From contig NZ_NFHT01000003.1 of assembly GCF_002161445.1 (NCBI RefSeq), positions 124,001 through 188,000 on the forward strand: a stretch of DNA of 64,000 nucleotides. Reading direction: 5' to 3'. The notes under the pieces were generated by a model. The model had not been told where the DNA came from. It was given only the letters and a program-made list of their open reading frames with translations, and ran no database searches. Numbering within the stretch: the first letter of the stretch is position 1; the number at the start of each line of letters is the position of its first letter. This stretch comes from Alistipes sp. An66 (GTDB lineage Bacteria > Bacteroidota > Bacteroidia > Bacteroidales > Rikenellaceae). A program made the position numbers and the translations under genes. This document shows, in pieces, positions 1 to 10,296 of this stretch.

Positions 1-839
1 CGGCCCACGGCCGCCCCGCAGGGGTTCATGTGTTTCAGCCCGACGCAGAACGGACGGTCGAACTCCCGCACGATGCACAGCGCGGCGTTGGCATCCTGGA
101 TGTTGTTGTACGACAGCTCCTTGCCGTTCAGCTGGCGGGCAAAGGCCAGCGAATAGGGCACCTTGTGCTCCTCGCGGTAGAACTTCGCCCCCTGGTGCGG
201 GTTCTCGCCGTAGCGCAGCGACTGCACGAGGTCGAATTCCAGGAAGAGTTTCTCGTTCAGACCCGCCTGTGCCCGCATGTAGGTGGCGATCATCGCGTCG
301 TACTCCGCCGTATGGGTATAGGCCTTGGCCGAGAGTTTCAGCCGCGTGGCCTTTTCGGTGTTGCCGCCGGCCTTGATCTCCGCCAGCACCTGTCCGTAGT
401 CCGCCGGATCGCATACCACCGTCACGTCGGCCCAGTTCTTGGCTGCCGAACGCAGCATTGACGGACCGCCGATGTCGATGTTCTCGATGGCATCCTCCAT
501 CTTCACGTCCGGTTTGGCGATCGTCTGCCGGAACGGGTAGAGGTTCACGCACACCAGGTCGATGAACTCGATGCCGTTCTCCTTCAGGGCTTTCAGGTGC
601 TCGGGGTCGTCGCGGCGCGCCAGCAGTCCGCCGTGCACCTTCGGATGGAGGGTCTTGACCCGTCCGTCGCAGATCTCCGGGAATCCCGTCACGTCGCTGA
701 TGTTGATGACCTCGACGCCGCTCTCCCGCAGCAGTTTCATCGTACCGCCCGTGGCGATCACCTCCCAACCGAGCGCCCGGAACCCCTTGGCGAACTCCAC
801 GACACCCGTCTTGTCGCTTACACTGATCAATGCTCGCAT
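1..839 (-). CDS. purH: PurH, AICAR transformylase / IMP cyclohydrolase (partial, N-terminal part)
   Basis: Last gene of the purine operon, cut by the window's left edge, so only about the first 279 residues are seen. The protein starts [17 protein letters not shown], the usual start of the IMP cyclohydrolase (MGS-like) domain. The motifs [14 protein letters not shown] and [11 protein letters not shown] are characteristic of PurH. The family protein (about 510 residues) carries out the last two steps of IMP synthesis: formylation of AICAR by 10-formyl-THF, then ring closure. The visible part covers the cyclohydrolase domain and the first part of the transformylase domain. The start lies 4 bases after the purN stop, so it is cotranscribed with purN. 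The identification is firm; the C-terminus is not visible. Confidence 0.95.
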   Translation of the reverse strand, partial: MRALISVSDKTGVVEFAKGFRALGWEVIATGGTMKLLRESGVEVINISDVTGFPEICDGRVKTLHPKVHGGLLARRDDPEHLKALKENGIEFIDLVCVNLYPFRQTIAKPDVKMEDAIENIDIGGPSMLRSAAKNWADVTVVCDPADYGQVLAEIKAGGNTEKATRLKLSAKAYTHTAEYDAMIATYMRAQAGLNEKLFLEFDLVQSLRYGENPHQGAKFYREEHKVPYSLAFARQLNGKELSYNNIQDANAALCIVREFDRPFCVGLKHMNPCGAAVG

Positions 840-843
840 GTTG

Positions 844-1416
844 CTATTCTTTTTTTGCGTTCAATAATTTTCCAATCGTTTCGACATAAAGCGGATACTC
901 CACCGCATGGATCATCGGCTCCAACTCCGCGATGTCGTGCCCCTCGTAGGGGAAGGCGCGCTGGGCGATGATCCGCCCTCCGTCGAGCTCGGCATCGACG
1001 TAGTGGATCGTCACGCCGAAGACCTTGACGCCGTACTCCAACGCCTGCTCGATGGCGTGCGCCCCGCGGAAGGCCGGCAGCAGCGACGGGTGGATGTTGA
1101 TGATCCGACCCGCATAGGCCGTCAGCAGCTCCTCGCCGATGATCCGCATGTACCCGGCCAGACAGACCAGCTCGACCCCCGCGGCGTCCAGCCGCGCGAT
1201 GATCTCGCGTTCGTAGTCGGCCTTCGAGGCGTACTCCTTCGGTGCGAAGGCGAAGGTCGCGACGCCGTGGTTCCGGGCCCGCTCGATGACCCGCGCCCCG
1301 GGTTTGTCGCAGACCATCAGCACGACCTCTGCGGGCAGTTCGCCCCGCTCGCAGGCCGTCACGATGGCCTCGAAGTTCGTGCCGCTGCCGCTGGCGAAGA
1401 CTGCAAGGCGGTGCAT
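844..1416 (-). CDS. purN: PurN, GAR transformylase (10-formyl-THF dependent)
   Basis: 190 residues. It transfers a formyl group from 10-formyltetrahydrofolate to glycinamide ribonucleotide, step 3 of de novo purine synthesis. The N-terminus [18 protein letters not shown] matches the PurN phosphate-binding start. The catalytic Asn/His/Asp set is visible in [21 protein letters not shown] and in the downstream [11 protein letters not shown]. An in-frame start further upstream (near 1524) would run through the end of purM and has no family homology, so the ATG at 1416 is chosen. It begins 4 bases after the purM stop. Length is normal for the monofunctional enzyme. Confidence 0.96.
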   Translation of the reverse strand: MHRLAVFASGSGTNFEAIVTACERGELPAEVVLMVCDKPGARVIERARNHGVATFAFAPKEYASKADYEREIIARLDAAGVELVCLAGYMRIIGEELLTAYAGRIINIHPSLLPAFRGAHAIEQALEYGVKVFGVTIHYVDAELDGGRIIAQRAFPYEGHDIAELEPMIHAVEYPLYVETIGKLLNAKKE

Positions 1417-1420
1417 GGCC

Positions 1421-2446
1421 CTACCGGATGACGACACCCTCGGTGTCCGTGACACGTCCGATGACCGAAGCGCGCTCGCCCTGCTCCGTGAGGATCTCGA
1501 TGGCCTTCGGGGCCTCCGCGGCATCCAGCGCGATGACCATGCCGATACCCATGTTGAAGATGTTGAACATCTCGCGGTGCGACACCTGTCCGTATTTTTC
1601 CAGGAAGCGGAACACCGGCAGGATCTCCCACGAACCCTCCTCGATCTCCAACCCCTGTCCCTCGTGCAGGATGCGCGGGATGTTCTCGTCGAAGCCGCCG
1701 CCCGTGATGTGGCTGATGCCGTGGACGTCGCACTGCCGGATCACCTCGAGGACCTGCTTCACGTAGATCTTCGTCGGCGTGAGCAGCACTTCGCCCAGCA
1801 GCTTGTTCGACAGCTCGGGATAACTGCGATGCAGATCGAAATAGTTGTCGTCCAGAATCTTGCGCACGAGGCTGAACCCGTTCGAGTGGACGCCGCTCGA
1901 CGCGATGCCCACCAGCACGTCGCCCGTGCGGACCTTCGATCCGTCGATCAGCTTCGACTTCTCGACCACGCCCACCGTGAATCCGGCAATATCATACTCC
2001 CCGTCGGCGTACATGCCCGGCATCTCGGCCGTCTCGCCGCCCACCAGGGCGCAGCCGGCCTGACGGCATCCCTCGGCGACTCCCGCCACGATGGCCTCGA
2101 TCTTCTGCGGTTCGTTGTGTCCCACGGCCACGTAGTCGAGGAACAGCAGCGGCTCGGCACCCTGTGCCAGCACGTCGTTGACGCACATCGCCACAGCGTC
2201 GATGCCGATCGTATCGTGTTTGTCCATCTGGAAGGCCAGCTTGAGTTTCGTACCCACGCCGTCCGTGCCGCTCACCAGCACCGGTTCCTTCACCTGCAAG
2301 GCCGAAAGGTCAAACATCCCGCCGAACGCCCCGATGTTGCCCATCACGCCCGTGCGGGCCGTCGAGGCGACGTGTTTCTTGATGCGCCGCACCACTTCGT
2401 AACCGGCTTCGAGGTTCACACCGGCCTTTTCATAACTTTGAGCCAT
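1421..2446 (-). CDS. purM: PurM, phosphoribosylformylglycinamidine cyclo-ligase (AIR synthetase)
   Basis: 341 residues, the usual length. It closes the imidazole ring of FGAM to AIR using ATP (step 5). Visible family signatures are [15 protein letters not shown] (nucleotide/substrate loop), [34 protein letters not shown] and [14 protein letters not shown]. It lies between purF (27 bases upstream) and purN (4 bases downstream) in the operon. Nothing unusual is seen. The enzyme belongs to the same ATP-binding superfamily as the central domains of PurL, which is encoded in this operon too. Confidence 0.97.
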   Translation of the reverse strand: MAQSYEKAGVNLEAGYEVVRRIKKHVASTARTGVMGNIGAFGGMFDLSALQVKEPVLVSGTDGVGTKLKLAFQMDKHDTIGIDAVAMCVNDVLAQGAEPLLFLDYVAVGHNEPQKIEAIVAGVAEGCRQAGCALVGGETAEMPGMYADGEYDIAGFTVGVVEKSKLIDGSKVRTGDVLVGIASSGVHSNGFSLVRKILDDNYFDLHRSYPELSNKLLGEVLLTPTKIYVKQVLEVIRQCDVHGISHITGGGFDENIPRILHEGQGLEIEEGSWEILPVFRFLEKYGQVSHREMFNIFNMGIGMVIALDAAEAPKAIEILTEQGERASVIGRVTDTEGVVIR

Positions 2447-2473
2447 AGCTATTCATGGTTTTAAGATTCCTAC

Positions 2474-3892
2474 TCATTTATTGTCCTTGTTGGCATTCTC
2501 CATCGACTCGTACAGCGCCGTGGGATACGAGCCCGTGAAGCAGGCCATGCACAACTCGCAGCGGTTGCCGGCCCGCAGCAGCGATTCGGGCGAGAGGAAC
2601 GCCAGCGAATCGGCCCCGATCTCCTGACGGACTCCCTCGATGTTCTTGCGCGCCGAGATCAGTTCGTCGTAGGTCGACGTGTCGACACCGTAGAAGCAGG
2701 GACCGATCATCGGAGGGCTGGCAATGCGCACATGAACCTGCGTGGCGCCGGCCTCCTTGAGCATCGTGACGATCCTCCGCGAGGTCGTGCCCCGCACGAT
2801 CGAATCGTCGACCAGCACCACGCGCTTGCCCTTGACGATCGAACGCACGGCCGAAAGTTTCATCCGCACGCCCTTTTCGCGCAACTCCTGCGTCGGCTGG
2901 ATGAACGTCCGGCCGATATACTTGTTCTTGATCAGGCCCATTTCATAGGGCAGGCCGCTCTCCTCGGCATAACCCATCGCGGCGCTCAGGCTCGAATCCG
3001 GAACGCCGACCACGATGTCGGCCTCGGCCGGAGCCTCCTGACACAGCAGGCGTCCCGACTCCTTGCGGTAGGCGTGGACGTTGCAGCCCTCGATGTCGCT
3101 GTCCGGACGCGCGAAGTAGATGTACTCCATCGAGCACATCTCGTGACGCTTGTACTGCGAATAGTCGCGGCTGCGAATCCCCTGTCGGTCGATGGTGACG
3201 ATCTCGCCCGGCTCGACGTCGCGCACGAACTCCGCACCCAGCACATCGAAGGCGCACGTCTCGCTGGCCACGACCCAGCCGTCGCCCAGACGCCCGATCG
3301 ACAGCGGCCGCAGTCCGTACTTGTCGCGGCACGCATAGATGCGGTTGGCCGTCATGATCAGGAAGGCGAAGGCTCCTTCGAGCATGTTCAGCGCATCGAT
3401 GATCGAGAAGATGCGCGGACGGTCGTGGTAACGCGTCTCCTTCTTGATCAGGTGGGCCAGGATCTCGCTGTCGGAGGTCGACTGGAAGAGGCTGCCCCGG
3501 TTTTCGAGATATTCGCGCAGGAGTTTCGAGTTGACGATATTGCCGTTGTGGGCCAGGGCGAAGTCGCCCGTATTGTGACGGAACAGGAACGGCTGGATGT
3601 TCTCCAATCCGCCGCCGCCGGCCGTCGTATAACGCACGTGGCCGATGGCCATCGAGCCCTTCAACCCAGCGAGTTTCTCCTCGTTGAAGACCTCGGTCAC
3701 CAGGCCTCCGCCCTTGATGCGGCGGAACGTACCCTTTTCATCCACCGAGACAATCCCGGCACCCTCTTGCCCGCGGTGTTGCAGCGCATGGAGTCCGTAA
3801 TAGGTCAGCGAAGCGGCATCCGGCACCCCGTAGATACCGAAGACCCCGCACTCCTCGTGCAGTTCGCGGTCGCGGATCACTTCTTTCCTCAT
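2474..3892 (-). CDS. purF: PurF, glutamine PRPP amidotransferase
   Basis: 472 residues. It catalyses the committed step of purine synthesis: PRPP plus glutamine gives phosphoribosylamine. The N-terminal nucleophile is Cys15 in HEECGVFGIYG, preceded by a 14-residue propeptide, so maturation by cleavage is expected as in the Bacillus-type enzyme. The PRPP-binding loop is VVLVDDSIVRGTTSRRIV. The C-terminal CELCMACFTGSYP plus an upstream Cys (IEGCNVHAYR) fit the [4Fe-4S] ligands of the B. subtilis class, which is oxygen-sensitive and suits an anaerobe. The start lies 1 base from the purC stop, so translational coupling is likely. Confidence 0.97.
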   Translation of the reverse strand: MRKEVIRDRELHEECGVFGIYGVPDAASLTYYGLHALQHRGQEGAGIVSVDEKGTFRRIKGGGLVTEVFNEEKLAGLKGSMAIGHVRYTTAGGGGLENIQPFLFRHNTGDFALAHNGNIVNSKLLREYLENRGSLFQSTSDSEILAHLIKKETRYHDRPRIFSIIDALNMLEGAFAFLIMTANRIYACRDKYGLRPLSIGRLGDGWVVASETCAFDVLGAEFVRDVEPGEIVTIDRQGIRSRDYSQYKRHEMCSMEYIYFARPDSDIEGCNVHAYRKESGRLLCQEAPAEADIVVGVPDSSLSAAMGYAEESGLPYEMGLIKNKYIGRTFIQPTQELREKGVRMKLSAVRSIVKGKRVVLVDDSIVRGTTSRRIVTMLKEAGATQVHVRIASPPMIGPCFYGVDTSTYDELISARKNIEGVRQEIGADSLAFLSPESLLRAGNRCELCMACFTGSYPTALYESMENANKDNK

Positions 3893-3893
3893 G

Positions 3894-4610
3894 TTATTCG
3901 GTAATTTTTTTCAAACGCGCCAATATTTCCTCATAGGCCTCGCGCACGCGACCCAGGTCGCGGCGGAAACGGTCCTTGTCGAGCCGTTCGCCCGTGGTCA
4001 TGTCCCACAGCCGGCACGTGTCGGGCGACACCTCGTCGGCCAGCACGATCTCGCCGTCCGACGTGCGGCCGAACTCGATCTTGAAGTCCACGAGCTTGAT
4101 GTTCATCCGTGCGAACAGAGCCTTGAGGATCTCGTTGATCTGCGCCGCCATGCGGTAGATGTCTCCGAGTTCCTCGTAGGTCACCACACCCAGCGCCACG
4201 GCGTGGTGGTCGTTGATGAGCGGATCGCCCAGTTCGTCCCGCTTGTAGCAGATGTCGAAGATCGTGTTCGACGGCTGCGTGCCCTCCTCGATGCCCAGAC
4301 GCTGGGCCATCGAACCGGCGATGACGTTGCGCACGATCACTTCCAGAGGAATGATCGTCACCCGGCGGCAAACCTGGTCGCGGTCGTTGAGCGTCGCGAT
4401 GTAGTGGCTCTTCACGCCGGCCTTGTGCAACTCGTTGAAAATGATAGTGGAAATGGCGTTGTTCAGCACGCCCTTGTTCTCGATCGTGGCCTTTTTGATA
4501 TTGTTGAACGCCGTGGCGGCATCCGTATAGCGGATGATGATCTTTTCGGGGTCATCCGTGCGGAACACCTGCTTGGCCTTGCCCTCGTAGAGCATTTCGA
4601 GCTGTTTCAT
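3894..4610 (-). CDS. purC: PurC, SAICAR synthetase
   Basis: 238 residues, standard length. It ligates aspartate to CAIR with ATP, giving SAICAR. The N-terminus [20 protein letters not shown] is the classic PurC phosphate-binding start, and [12 protein letters not shown] near the end is another family signature. It sits between purL (36 bases upstream) and purF (1 base downstream). Ordinary single-domain enzyme with no fusion to PurE. Confidence 0.97.
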   Translation of the reverse strand: MKQLEMLYEGKAKQVFRTDDPEKIIIRYTDAATAFNNIKKATIENKGVLNNAISTIIFNELHKAGVKSHYIATLNDRDQVCRRVTIIPLEVIVRNVIAGSMAQRLGIEEGTQPSNTIFDICYKRDELGDPLINDHHAVALGVVTYEELGDIYRMAAQINEILKALFARMNIKLVDFKIEFGRTSDGEIVLADEVSPDTCRLWDMTTGERLDKDRFRRDLGRVREAYEEILARLKKITE

Positions 4611-4646
4611 GGATTCGTATCTTCCTGTTATGCGGTTATGTCACTC

Positions 4647-7600
4647 TTATCTCTTCCGGAAATAGGCCACGGCGTTCGCGAAGAGCGTCTGCTCCTTGTT
4701 GCCGGCGATGTTCTTGAAGAGGTTCTCCTCCCAGCGCTCCGTATGGCCCATCTTGCCGAGGATCTGCCCGTCTTTCGAGACGAGGCCCTCGATGGCGTAC
4801 GACGAACCGTTGGGGTTGTACGGAGCCTCGGCCGTGGGACTCCCCTCGGCGTCGGCGTACTGGAAGGCCACCTGACCCGCCGCGAACAGTTCGCGGGCCA
4901 GCTCTTCGCTCACCACGAACTTCCCTTCACCGTGGCTGACGGCGATCGAGTGGAGGTCGCCGACGCGGAACGACGACAGCCACGGCGAGTTGGTCGAGGC
5001 CACGCGCGTCGTTACGATCTGCGAGATGTGGCGGTTGATGTCGTTGCGGAACAGCGTCGGGGACTCCTTCGTGACCATGCCCAAGCGACCGTAGGGCAGC
5101 AGGCCCGACTTGACCAGCGCCTGGAATCCGTTGCAGATGCCCAGAATCAGGCCGCCGCGGTCCAGCAGCGCGTGGATCTCCGTCATGATATCCCTGTTGT
5201 TCAAGACGTTGACGATGAACTTGGCGCTTCCGTCGGGTTCGTCGCCCGAGGAGAAGCCGCCGCTCAACACGAAGATGTGCGCCCGGCGGATGTGCTCCTT
5301 CATCTCGGCGATCGAACGCAGGATGTCATCCCCCGCGATGTTGCACAGCACGCTCATCTCCACCTCGGCGCCGGCCCGGCGGAACGCCTTCGCCGTATCG
5401 TAGTCGCAGTTCGTGCCGGGGAAGACCGGAATGTAGACCAGCGGGTGCTCGACGGCCTCGCCCGGATAGGTGAAGCGCTTCTCCGCAGGCTGCGAGGTCA
5501 TTACCTCGGCCGAGTTCATGCCCTTGTCCGGGTAGACGGCCGCAAAGCGCTCGGTATTGGCACGGTAGAGCCCGTCGAGCGGCATGCGCACGCCGCCGAC
5601 CGTCACCGCCGCATCCTCCACCGTGAAGCCCACCAGCTCCGCACGCGGGAATTCGAGCGTTCCCTCGCACTCGACGAGGATCGAGCCGTAGGCATAGTCG
5701 TAGAGTTTCGACTCCTCCATCTCGACCTCCACGCCGATGCCGTTTCCGAAGGCCATCTTCGCAACGCCCTCGGCCACGCCGCCGAAGCCCACCGACCACG
5801 CCGCAAGGATCTTCCCTTCGGCGATCCGGTCGCTCACGAACGTGAAGTTCTCCTTCAACTGCGCCGTGTCGGGCATCCGGTTCTCATGCGGCGTGTGGCG
5901 CACGAGGTACAGCCGGTGTCCGGCGCCTTTCAGGTCGGTCGAGATCACCCTCCGCGCGTCGACCGTCGTGATGCCGAAGGCCATCAGCATCGGCGGCACG
6001 TTGATATGCTGGAACGTCCCCGACATCGAGTCCTTGCCGCCGATCGACGGCAGTCCCAGTTCGACCTGCATCTTCAAGGCGCCCAGCAGCGCCCCCAGCG
6101 GCTTGCCCCACGACTCGGCATCCCGGGTCATGCGCTCGAAGTACTCCTGGTACGAATAGCGCATCCGCTCGTAGCGGGCGCCCGACGCCACGACCTTCGC
6201 CGCAGCCTCCACCACGGCGTAGGCCGCACCGTGGTAGGGGCTCCACTTCGCCACGAAGGGGTTGTAGCCGAAGGCCATCACGCTGGCCGTATCGGTATAT
6301 CCGTCGGTCGGGAGCTTCTGCACCGAAACCTGCGTCTCGCTCCGCTGCGTACGTCCGCCGAAGGGCATCAGCACCGTCGAGCGGCCGATCGTCGAGTCGA
6401 ACATCTCGATCAGACCCCGCTGCGAAACGACGTTGTCGTCTTTCAGGTTGTTGGCGAAGCGTTCGGCCACCGTGGCGCCCCCGATCGTCCGCTCGAAGGG
6501 GTTGCGGTTCTCCACCGCACCGATCTTCGCCTCGGCGTAGTGCTTCGCACCCGCGCTGTCGATGAACGCCCGGCTCAAATCCACCACCTTGCGCCCGCCG
6601 TTGAACATCCGCATCCGCGCCGTGTCCGTCACGTCGGCCACGTGCACCGCCTCGATGTTCTCCTCACGGCAGTAGCCCATGAACTCCTCCATGTCCTTCG
6701 CCTCGACGACTACCGACATGCGCTCCTGCGACTCGCTGATGGCCAGCTCCGTGGAGTTCAGACCGCTGTATTTCGTCTTCACCCGGTCGAGGTAGATGTC
6801 CAGACCGTCGGCCAGCTCGCCGATCGCCACGCTGACACCCCCCGCGCCGAAGTCGTTCGATTTCTTGACGAGGCGCGTCACCTCCGGACGGCGGAACAGC
6901 CGTTCGAGTTTCCGCTCCTCGGGGGCGTTGCCCTTCTGCACCTCGCTGCCGCACGTCTCCAACGATTTGGCATCGTGCTCCTTCGACGAACCCGTCGCTC
7001 CGCCGATGCCGTCGCGGCCCGTCCGGCCGCCGAACATGATGATCCGGTCGCCCGGAGCCGGGCGTTCGCGCCGCACGTTCTCCGCCTTCACGGCTCCGAC
7101 CACGGCGCCCACTTCCAGACGCTTGGCCACGTAATCCTCGTGGTAGATCTCGCGCACGTGCGTCGTCGCCAGTCCGATCTGGTTGCCGTAGCTCGAATAG
7201 CCCGCCGCGGCCTTCTTCGAGATGACGCTCTGCGGCAATTTCCCGGCGAGGGTCTCCGAAACCGGCAGGTAGATGTTCCCGGCACCCGTCACGCGCATCG
7301 CCTGGTAGACGTAGCTGCGGCCCGACAGCGGGTCGCGGATCGCACCGCCCAGACAGGTCGACGCACCGCCGAAGGGTTCGATCTCCGTCGGGTGGTTGTG
7401 CGTCTCGTTCTTGAACTGCAAAAGCCACGTCTCGGGCTTTCCGTCAACGTCCACCTCCACATAGATCGAGCAGGCGTTGTTCTCCTCCGAGACTTCCAGA
7501 TCGTCCAGCAGCCCCTTCTGTTTCAGGTAGCGGGCCCCGATCGTCGCCATGTCCATCAGACAGATGCTCTTGTGCTCGCGCCCCAGCTCGCGCCGGATCC

Positions 7601-8360
7601 GCAGGTACAAAGCCAGCGAATCCTCGATCTCCTCCTTCACGAACGACTCCTCGACGGTGATGCCTTCGAGTTCGGTCGTGAAGGTCGTATGGCGGCAGTG
7701 GTCGCTCCAATAGGTATCCAGAATGCGCAGTTCCGTCTCGTAGGGGTCGCGGCCCTCCTCGCGGAAGTACTTCACCACCTCGTAGAGGTCGTCGGCGTTC
7801 ATCGCCAGCCCCATCCGCTTGCAGTAAGGCTCCAACCCGTCGTCCGTCATCTCGCGGAATCCGTCCAGCACCTGAACGGGCTTCACCTCGGCCTGCTCCA
7901 TGTCCGTCAGCACCGAGAGGTCCTTCTCGCGCGACTCCACGGCGTTGATGTAGTAGTGGCGGATCCGGGCCAGTTCCTCTTCGGTAACGCCGTCGTCGAA
8001 GAGCAGCAGCTTCGCCGAGCGGATGTTCACCTGTGCTTCGGGGTCGATCAGCCGCACGCAGTCCACCGCCGAGGCGGCCCGCTGGTCGAACTGCCCGGGC
8101 AGGCACTCCACGGCGATGTATTTGCGGCCCGCAAGGTCGCACGTATCGCTCACCTCATCGGTCACCACTTCGCCGAAGACCGTGTAACGGCTCTTTTCGA
8201 GCAGTTCCTCCGTAAAGCCGAACAGGTCGTAGATGTTCAGCAGACGCAGTTCGCGCAGCGAAAGGTTCAGATTCGTGTTCAGTTCGCGCCGAAGACTCTC
8301 CGCCTCCACCCGGAAGCGCGGCAGTTTCTCGACGAAAATACGATAATCGGTCGTGTTCAT
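4647..8360 (-). CDS. purL: PurL, FGAM synthase, large single-chain form
   Basis: 1237 residues, the long (Proteobacteria/Bacteroidetes) form with the synthetase and glutaminase in one chain, so no purS or purQ is needed. It converts FGAR plus glutamine plus ATP to FGAM (step 4). Visible parts are an N-terminal PurS-like region, the first AIRS-type ATP-binding half with NETHNHPTEIEPFGGASTC and GGIGGATGSSKEHD, the second half with LGLPSIGGKDSMSGTF, and a C-terminal class I amidotransferase with IPVFPGTNCDYDTAKAFRRA and nucleophile Cys1076 in GICNGFQALVKSG. The very long reading frame on the opposite strand is a GC-codon shadow. A 258-base repeat-filled spacer separates it from purK upstream. 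Confidence 0.98.
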   Translation of the reverse strand: MNTTDYRIFVEKLPRFRVEAESLRRELNTNLNLSLRELRLLNIYDLFGFTEELLEKSRYTVFGEVVTDEVSDTCDLAGRKYIAVECLPGQFDQRAASAVDCVRLIDPEAQVNIRSAKLLLFDDGVTEEELARIRHYYINAVESREKDLSVLTDMEQAEVKPVQVLDGFREMTDDGLEPYCKRMGLAMNADDLYEVVKYFREEGRDPYETELRILDTYWSDHCRHTTFTTELEGITVEESFVKEEIEDSLALYLRIRRELGREHKSICLMDMATIGARYLKQKGLLDDLEVSEENNACSIYVEVDVDGKPETWLLQFKNETHNHPTEIEPFGGASTCLGGAIRDPLSGRSYVYQAMRVTGAGNIYLPVSETLAGKLPQSVISKKAAAGYSSYGNQIGLATTHVREIYHEDYVAKRLEVGAVVGAVKAENVRRERPAPGDRIIMFGGRTGRDGIGGATGSSKEHDAKSLETCGSEVQKGNAPEERKLERLFRRPEVTRLVKKSNDFGAGGVSVAIGELADGLDIYLDRVKTKYSGLNSTELAISESQERMSVVVEAKDMEEFMGYCREENIEAVHVADVTDTARMRMFNGGRKVVDLSRAFIDSAGAKHYAEAKIGAVENRNPFERTIGGATVAERFANNLKDDNVVSQRGLIEMFDSTIGRSTVLMPFGGRTQRSETQVSVQKLPTDGYTDTASVMAFGYNPFVAKWSPYHGAAYAVVEAAAKVVASGARYERMRYSYQEYFERMTRDAESWGKPLGALLGALKMQVELGLPSIGGKDSMSGTFQHINVPPMLMAFGITTVDARRVISTDLKGAGHRLYLVRHTPHENRMPDTAQLKENFTFVSDRIAEGKILAAWSVGFGGVAEGVAKMAFGNGIGVEVEMEESKLYDYAYGSILVECEGTLEFPRAELVGFTVEDAAVTVGGVRMPLDGLYRANTERFAAVYPDKGMNSAEVMTSQPAEKRFTYPGEAVEHPLVYIPVFPGTNCDYDTAKAFRRAGAEVEMSVLCNIAGDDILRSIAEMKEHIRRAHIFVLSGGFSSGDEPDGSAKFIVNVLNNRDIMTEIHALLDRGGLILGICNGFQALVKSGLLPYGRLGMVTKESPTLFRNDINRHISQIVTTRVASTNSPWLSSFRVGDLHSIAVSHGEGKFVVSEELARELFAAGQVAFQYADAEGSPTAEAPYNPNGSSYAIEGLVSKDGQILGKMGHTERWEENLFKNIAGNKEQTLFANAVAYFRKR

Positions 8361-8398
8361 TTATTGTTGTTGTTTGTCTTGTTCTTCCTTGCGGTCTC

Positions 8399-8660
8399 GT
8401 CCGGCCTCCTCCGCCCCTCCTTATCGGACGAGACGGCCGGCCACCGTTCGTACTCCTCCGCCCCTCTATCGGACAAAGCGGTCGGCCCGTTGCGCCATTC
8501 ACACCCCTCTCCGCCCTCTACTCGGACAAAGCGGCCCGGTCTTCTCTCTCTCGCTCCCCTCCCCCCCCTCTAACGGGCGAAGCGGTCGGCCCGGGGACAT
8601 TCGCACCCCTCGCTCCCTCTAACGGACGAAGCGGGCGGCCCACTGCCGCTCGTACTCCTC
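8399..8660 (-). repeat. Degenerate ~50-bp tandem repeats derived from the purK 3' end
   Basis: The last 42 bases of purK (encoding EEYERQWAARFVR and the stop) recur as degraded copies in the purK-purL spacer. Copy starts on the plus strand are about 8421, 8466, 8518, 8570 and 8619 (the real purK end), a spacing of 45-52 bases. Each copy keeps a core reading (T/C)TA-CGGACRAAGCGGNCGGCCC followed by a pyrimidine-rich CCCCTC block. Copy 8421 also keeps the TCGTACTCCTC part of the gene. The copies are not in an open reading frame of length. They look like decayed tandem duplications of the gene's tail. Confidence 0.75.
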
Positions 8661-9710
8661 ACCCGTCAGGCCGACGAAGGTGATGTGCCCCATCTTGCGC
8701 TTCGGGCGGCTTTCGGTCTTGCCGTAGATGTGGACATAAACGTCCGGACGGCCCTCCCGTTCCACAGCCCGCGCCGCTTCGAGGTCCTGACCCAGGATGT
8801 TCTTCATCACCGTCGGGGCCACCAGCCGCGGCTCCTGCAACGGTTCGCCGACGAGGTAGCGCACCAGTTCGCGGAACTGGTTCGTCGTGCACCCCTCGAT
8901 CGTGTAGTGACCCGAGTTGTGGGGGCGCGGCGCCATCTCGTTGAAGTAGATCTCCCCGCCCCGGATGAAGTACTCGATGGCGAGGATGCCTTCGTAACCG
9001 CACGAACGCATGAAGCGCTCGCTCTGCGCCTTCATCCGCGCCAACACCTCCGCGTCGGCCGCCGCCGGGACGATCGACAGGTCGAGAATGCCGTCGCGGT
9101 GGATGTTCCGACCCACGGGGAAGCTCACCACATGCTCCTTGTCGGCCACCATCACGATGCTCGCCTCCGAGTCGAACGGGATGAACTCCTCCAGGATGCA
9201 GGGCACCGAGAGCAGCGGCAGCGCACGTTCGATGTCCGCTTCGCTCCGGAGCACCAGCTGCCCGTGCCCGTCGTAGCCCAGCGTGCGGGTTTTCAGCACC
9301 GCCGGGAGGCCCAGTTCGCGCACTGCGGCCCGCAGTGAAGCCTCGTCGTCCACGGCCGCGAAGCCCGGCGTCCGCAACCCGTGGTCGCGGGCGTTCGTCT
9401 TCTCGCGCAGGCGGTCCTGCGAGTCGTAGAGGGGTTTATAGCCCTGCGGGATGTTGTATTTCCCGCACAGAGGGATGAGGATGTCGCCCGGCACGTTCTC
9501 GAACTCGTAGGTCACGGCGTCGCTCTGCCGGCACAGCCGTTCGAGCGCCGCGGCATCGTCATAGGCCGCCACAATATGGTCGTCGCACACCCGGAAGGCC
9601 GGGGCATCCGGAGCCGGGTCGAGCGCTACGGCCCGCACGCCCAGCACGTGGGCCTGCTCGGCGATCATCAGTCCCAGTTGTCCCCCTCCGATAATTCCAA
9701 TGGTCTTCAT
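8619..9710 (-). CDS. purK: PurK, N5-carboxyaminoimidazole ribonucleotide synthase
   Basis: 363 residues. ATP-grasp enzyme that carboxylates AIR with bicarbonate to N5-CAIR, which PurE then rearranges. The start MKTIGIIGGGQLGLMIAEQA is the standard PurK N-terminus (Rossmann-like PreATP-grasp). YEFENVPGDIL, KTRTLGYDGHGQ and NEMAPRPHNSGHYTIEG are family signatures. The reading frame is open further upstream through purE, but nothing homologous lies there, so the ATG at 9710 is used; an ATG at 9737 is a weaker alternative. Its 3' end is the source of the tandem repeats downstream. Confidence 0.96.
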   Translation of the reverse strand: MKTIGIIGGGQLGLMIAEQAHVLGVRAVALDPAPDAPAFRVCDDHIVAAYDDAAALERLCRQSDAVTYEFENVPGDILIPLCGKYNIPQGYKPLYDSQDRLREKTNARDHGLRTPGFAAVDDEASLRAAVRELGLPAVLKTRTLGYDGHGQLVLRSEADIERALPLLSVPCILEEFIPFDSEASIVMVADKEHVVSFPVGRNIHRDGILDLSIVPAAADAEVLARMKAQSERFMRSCGYEGILAIEYFIRGGEIYFNEMAPRPHNSGHYTIEGCTTNQFRELVRYLVGEPLQEPRLVAPTVMKNILGQDLEAARAVEREGRPDVYVHIYGKTESRPKRKMGHITFVGLTGEEYERQWAARFVR

Positions 9711-9781
9711 CTTTTCCGGATTTTTCGTTGTTCCCATCTCCCCGCGAGCCCTGTTCACCTCCATCCCGGCGTCTCCCCGGA

Positions 9782-10252
9782 TCAGTTCAGTTCGGCTTTC
9801 AGGACGTCGGCGGTCTGTTTGGCCCGGAAGGCTTCGAGTTTCGCCGCCAGCGCCGCGTCCTGCAACGCCAGGATCGACACGGCGATCAATGCCGCGTTTT
9901 TGGCTCCGTTGATCGCGGTCGTGGCGACCGGAACGCCCGCCGGCATCTGCACGATCGAGAGCAGCGAGTCCAGACCGTTCAGGGCCCGCGACTTCACCGG
10001 AACGCCCACCACCGGCAGCGTCGTCATCGAGGCCACCATGCCCGGAAGGTGTGCCGCACCCCCCGCGCCGGCAATGATCACGCCGATACCGCGCTCTTTG
10101 GCCGTCTTGGCATATTCGCACAGCAGATCCGGCGTGCGATGGGCGCTGACCACCCGTTTTTCGAAATCCACACCGAACGATTCGAGCATCGAAACGGCAT
10201 CGGCCATCACCTCGTAATCGCTCACGGAACCCATGATAACGCCTACTTTCAT
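9782..10252 (-). CDS. purE: PurE, N5-CAIR mutase (class I)
   Basis: 156 residues. It converts N5-CAIR to CAIR. Signatures seen are GSVSDYEVM (residues 8-16), SAHRTP (36-41, with the catalytic His) and [11 protein letters not shown], as in class I PurE. It works with the following purK gene, 71 bases downstream. First structural gene of the purine operon; its expression probably depends on the leader ORF and terminator-like hairpin immediately upstream. Confidence 0.97.
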   Translation of the reverse strand: MKVGVIMGSVSDYEVMADAVSMLESFGVDFEKRVVSAHRTPDLLCEYAKTAKERGIGVIIAGAGGAAHLPGMVASMTTLPVVGVPVKSRALNGLDSLLSIVQMPAGVPVATTAINGAKNAALIAVSILALQDAALAAKLEAFRAKQTADVLKAELN

Positions 10253-10296
10253 CGTCTTGTCGAAATTACAAATTGTTCAAAAATCACAAAAGCAAA

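Noticed and set aside
3891..8573. Very long plus-strand open frame (about 1560 codons) opposite purL
   Set aside because: It is the antisense of purL and purC in a GC-rich genome; composition is His/Arg/Val-rich with no domain likeness, while the minus-strand frame is an unmistakable PurL.
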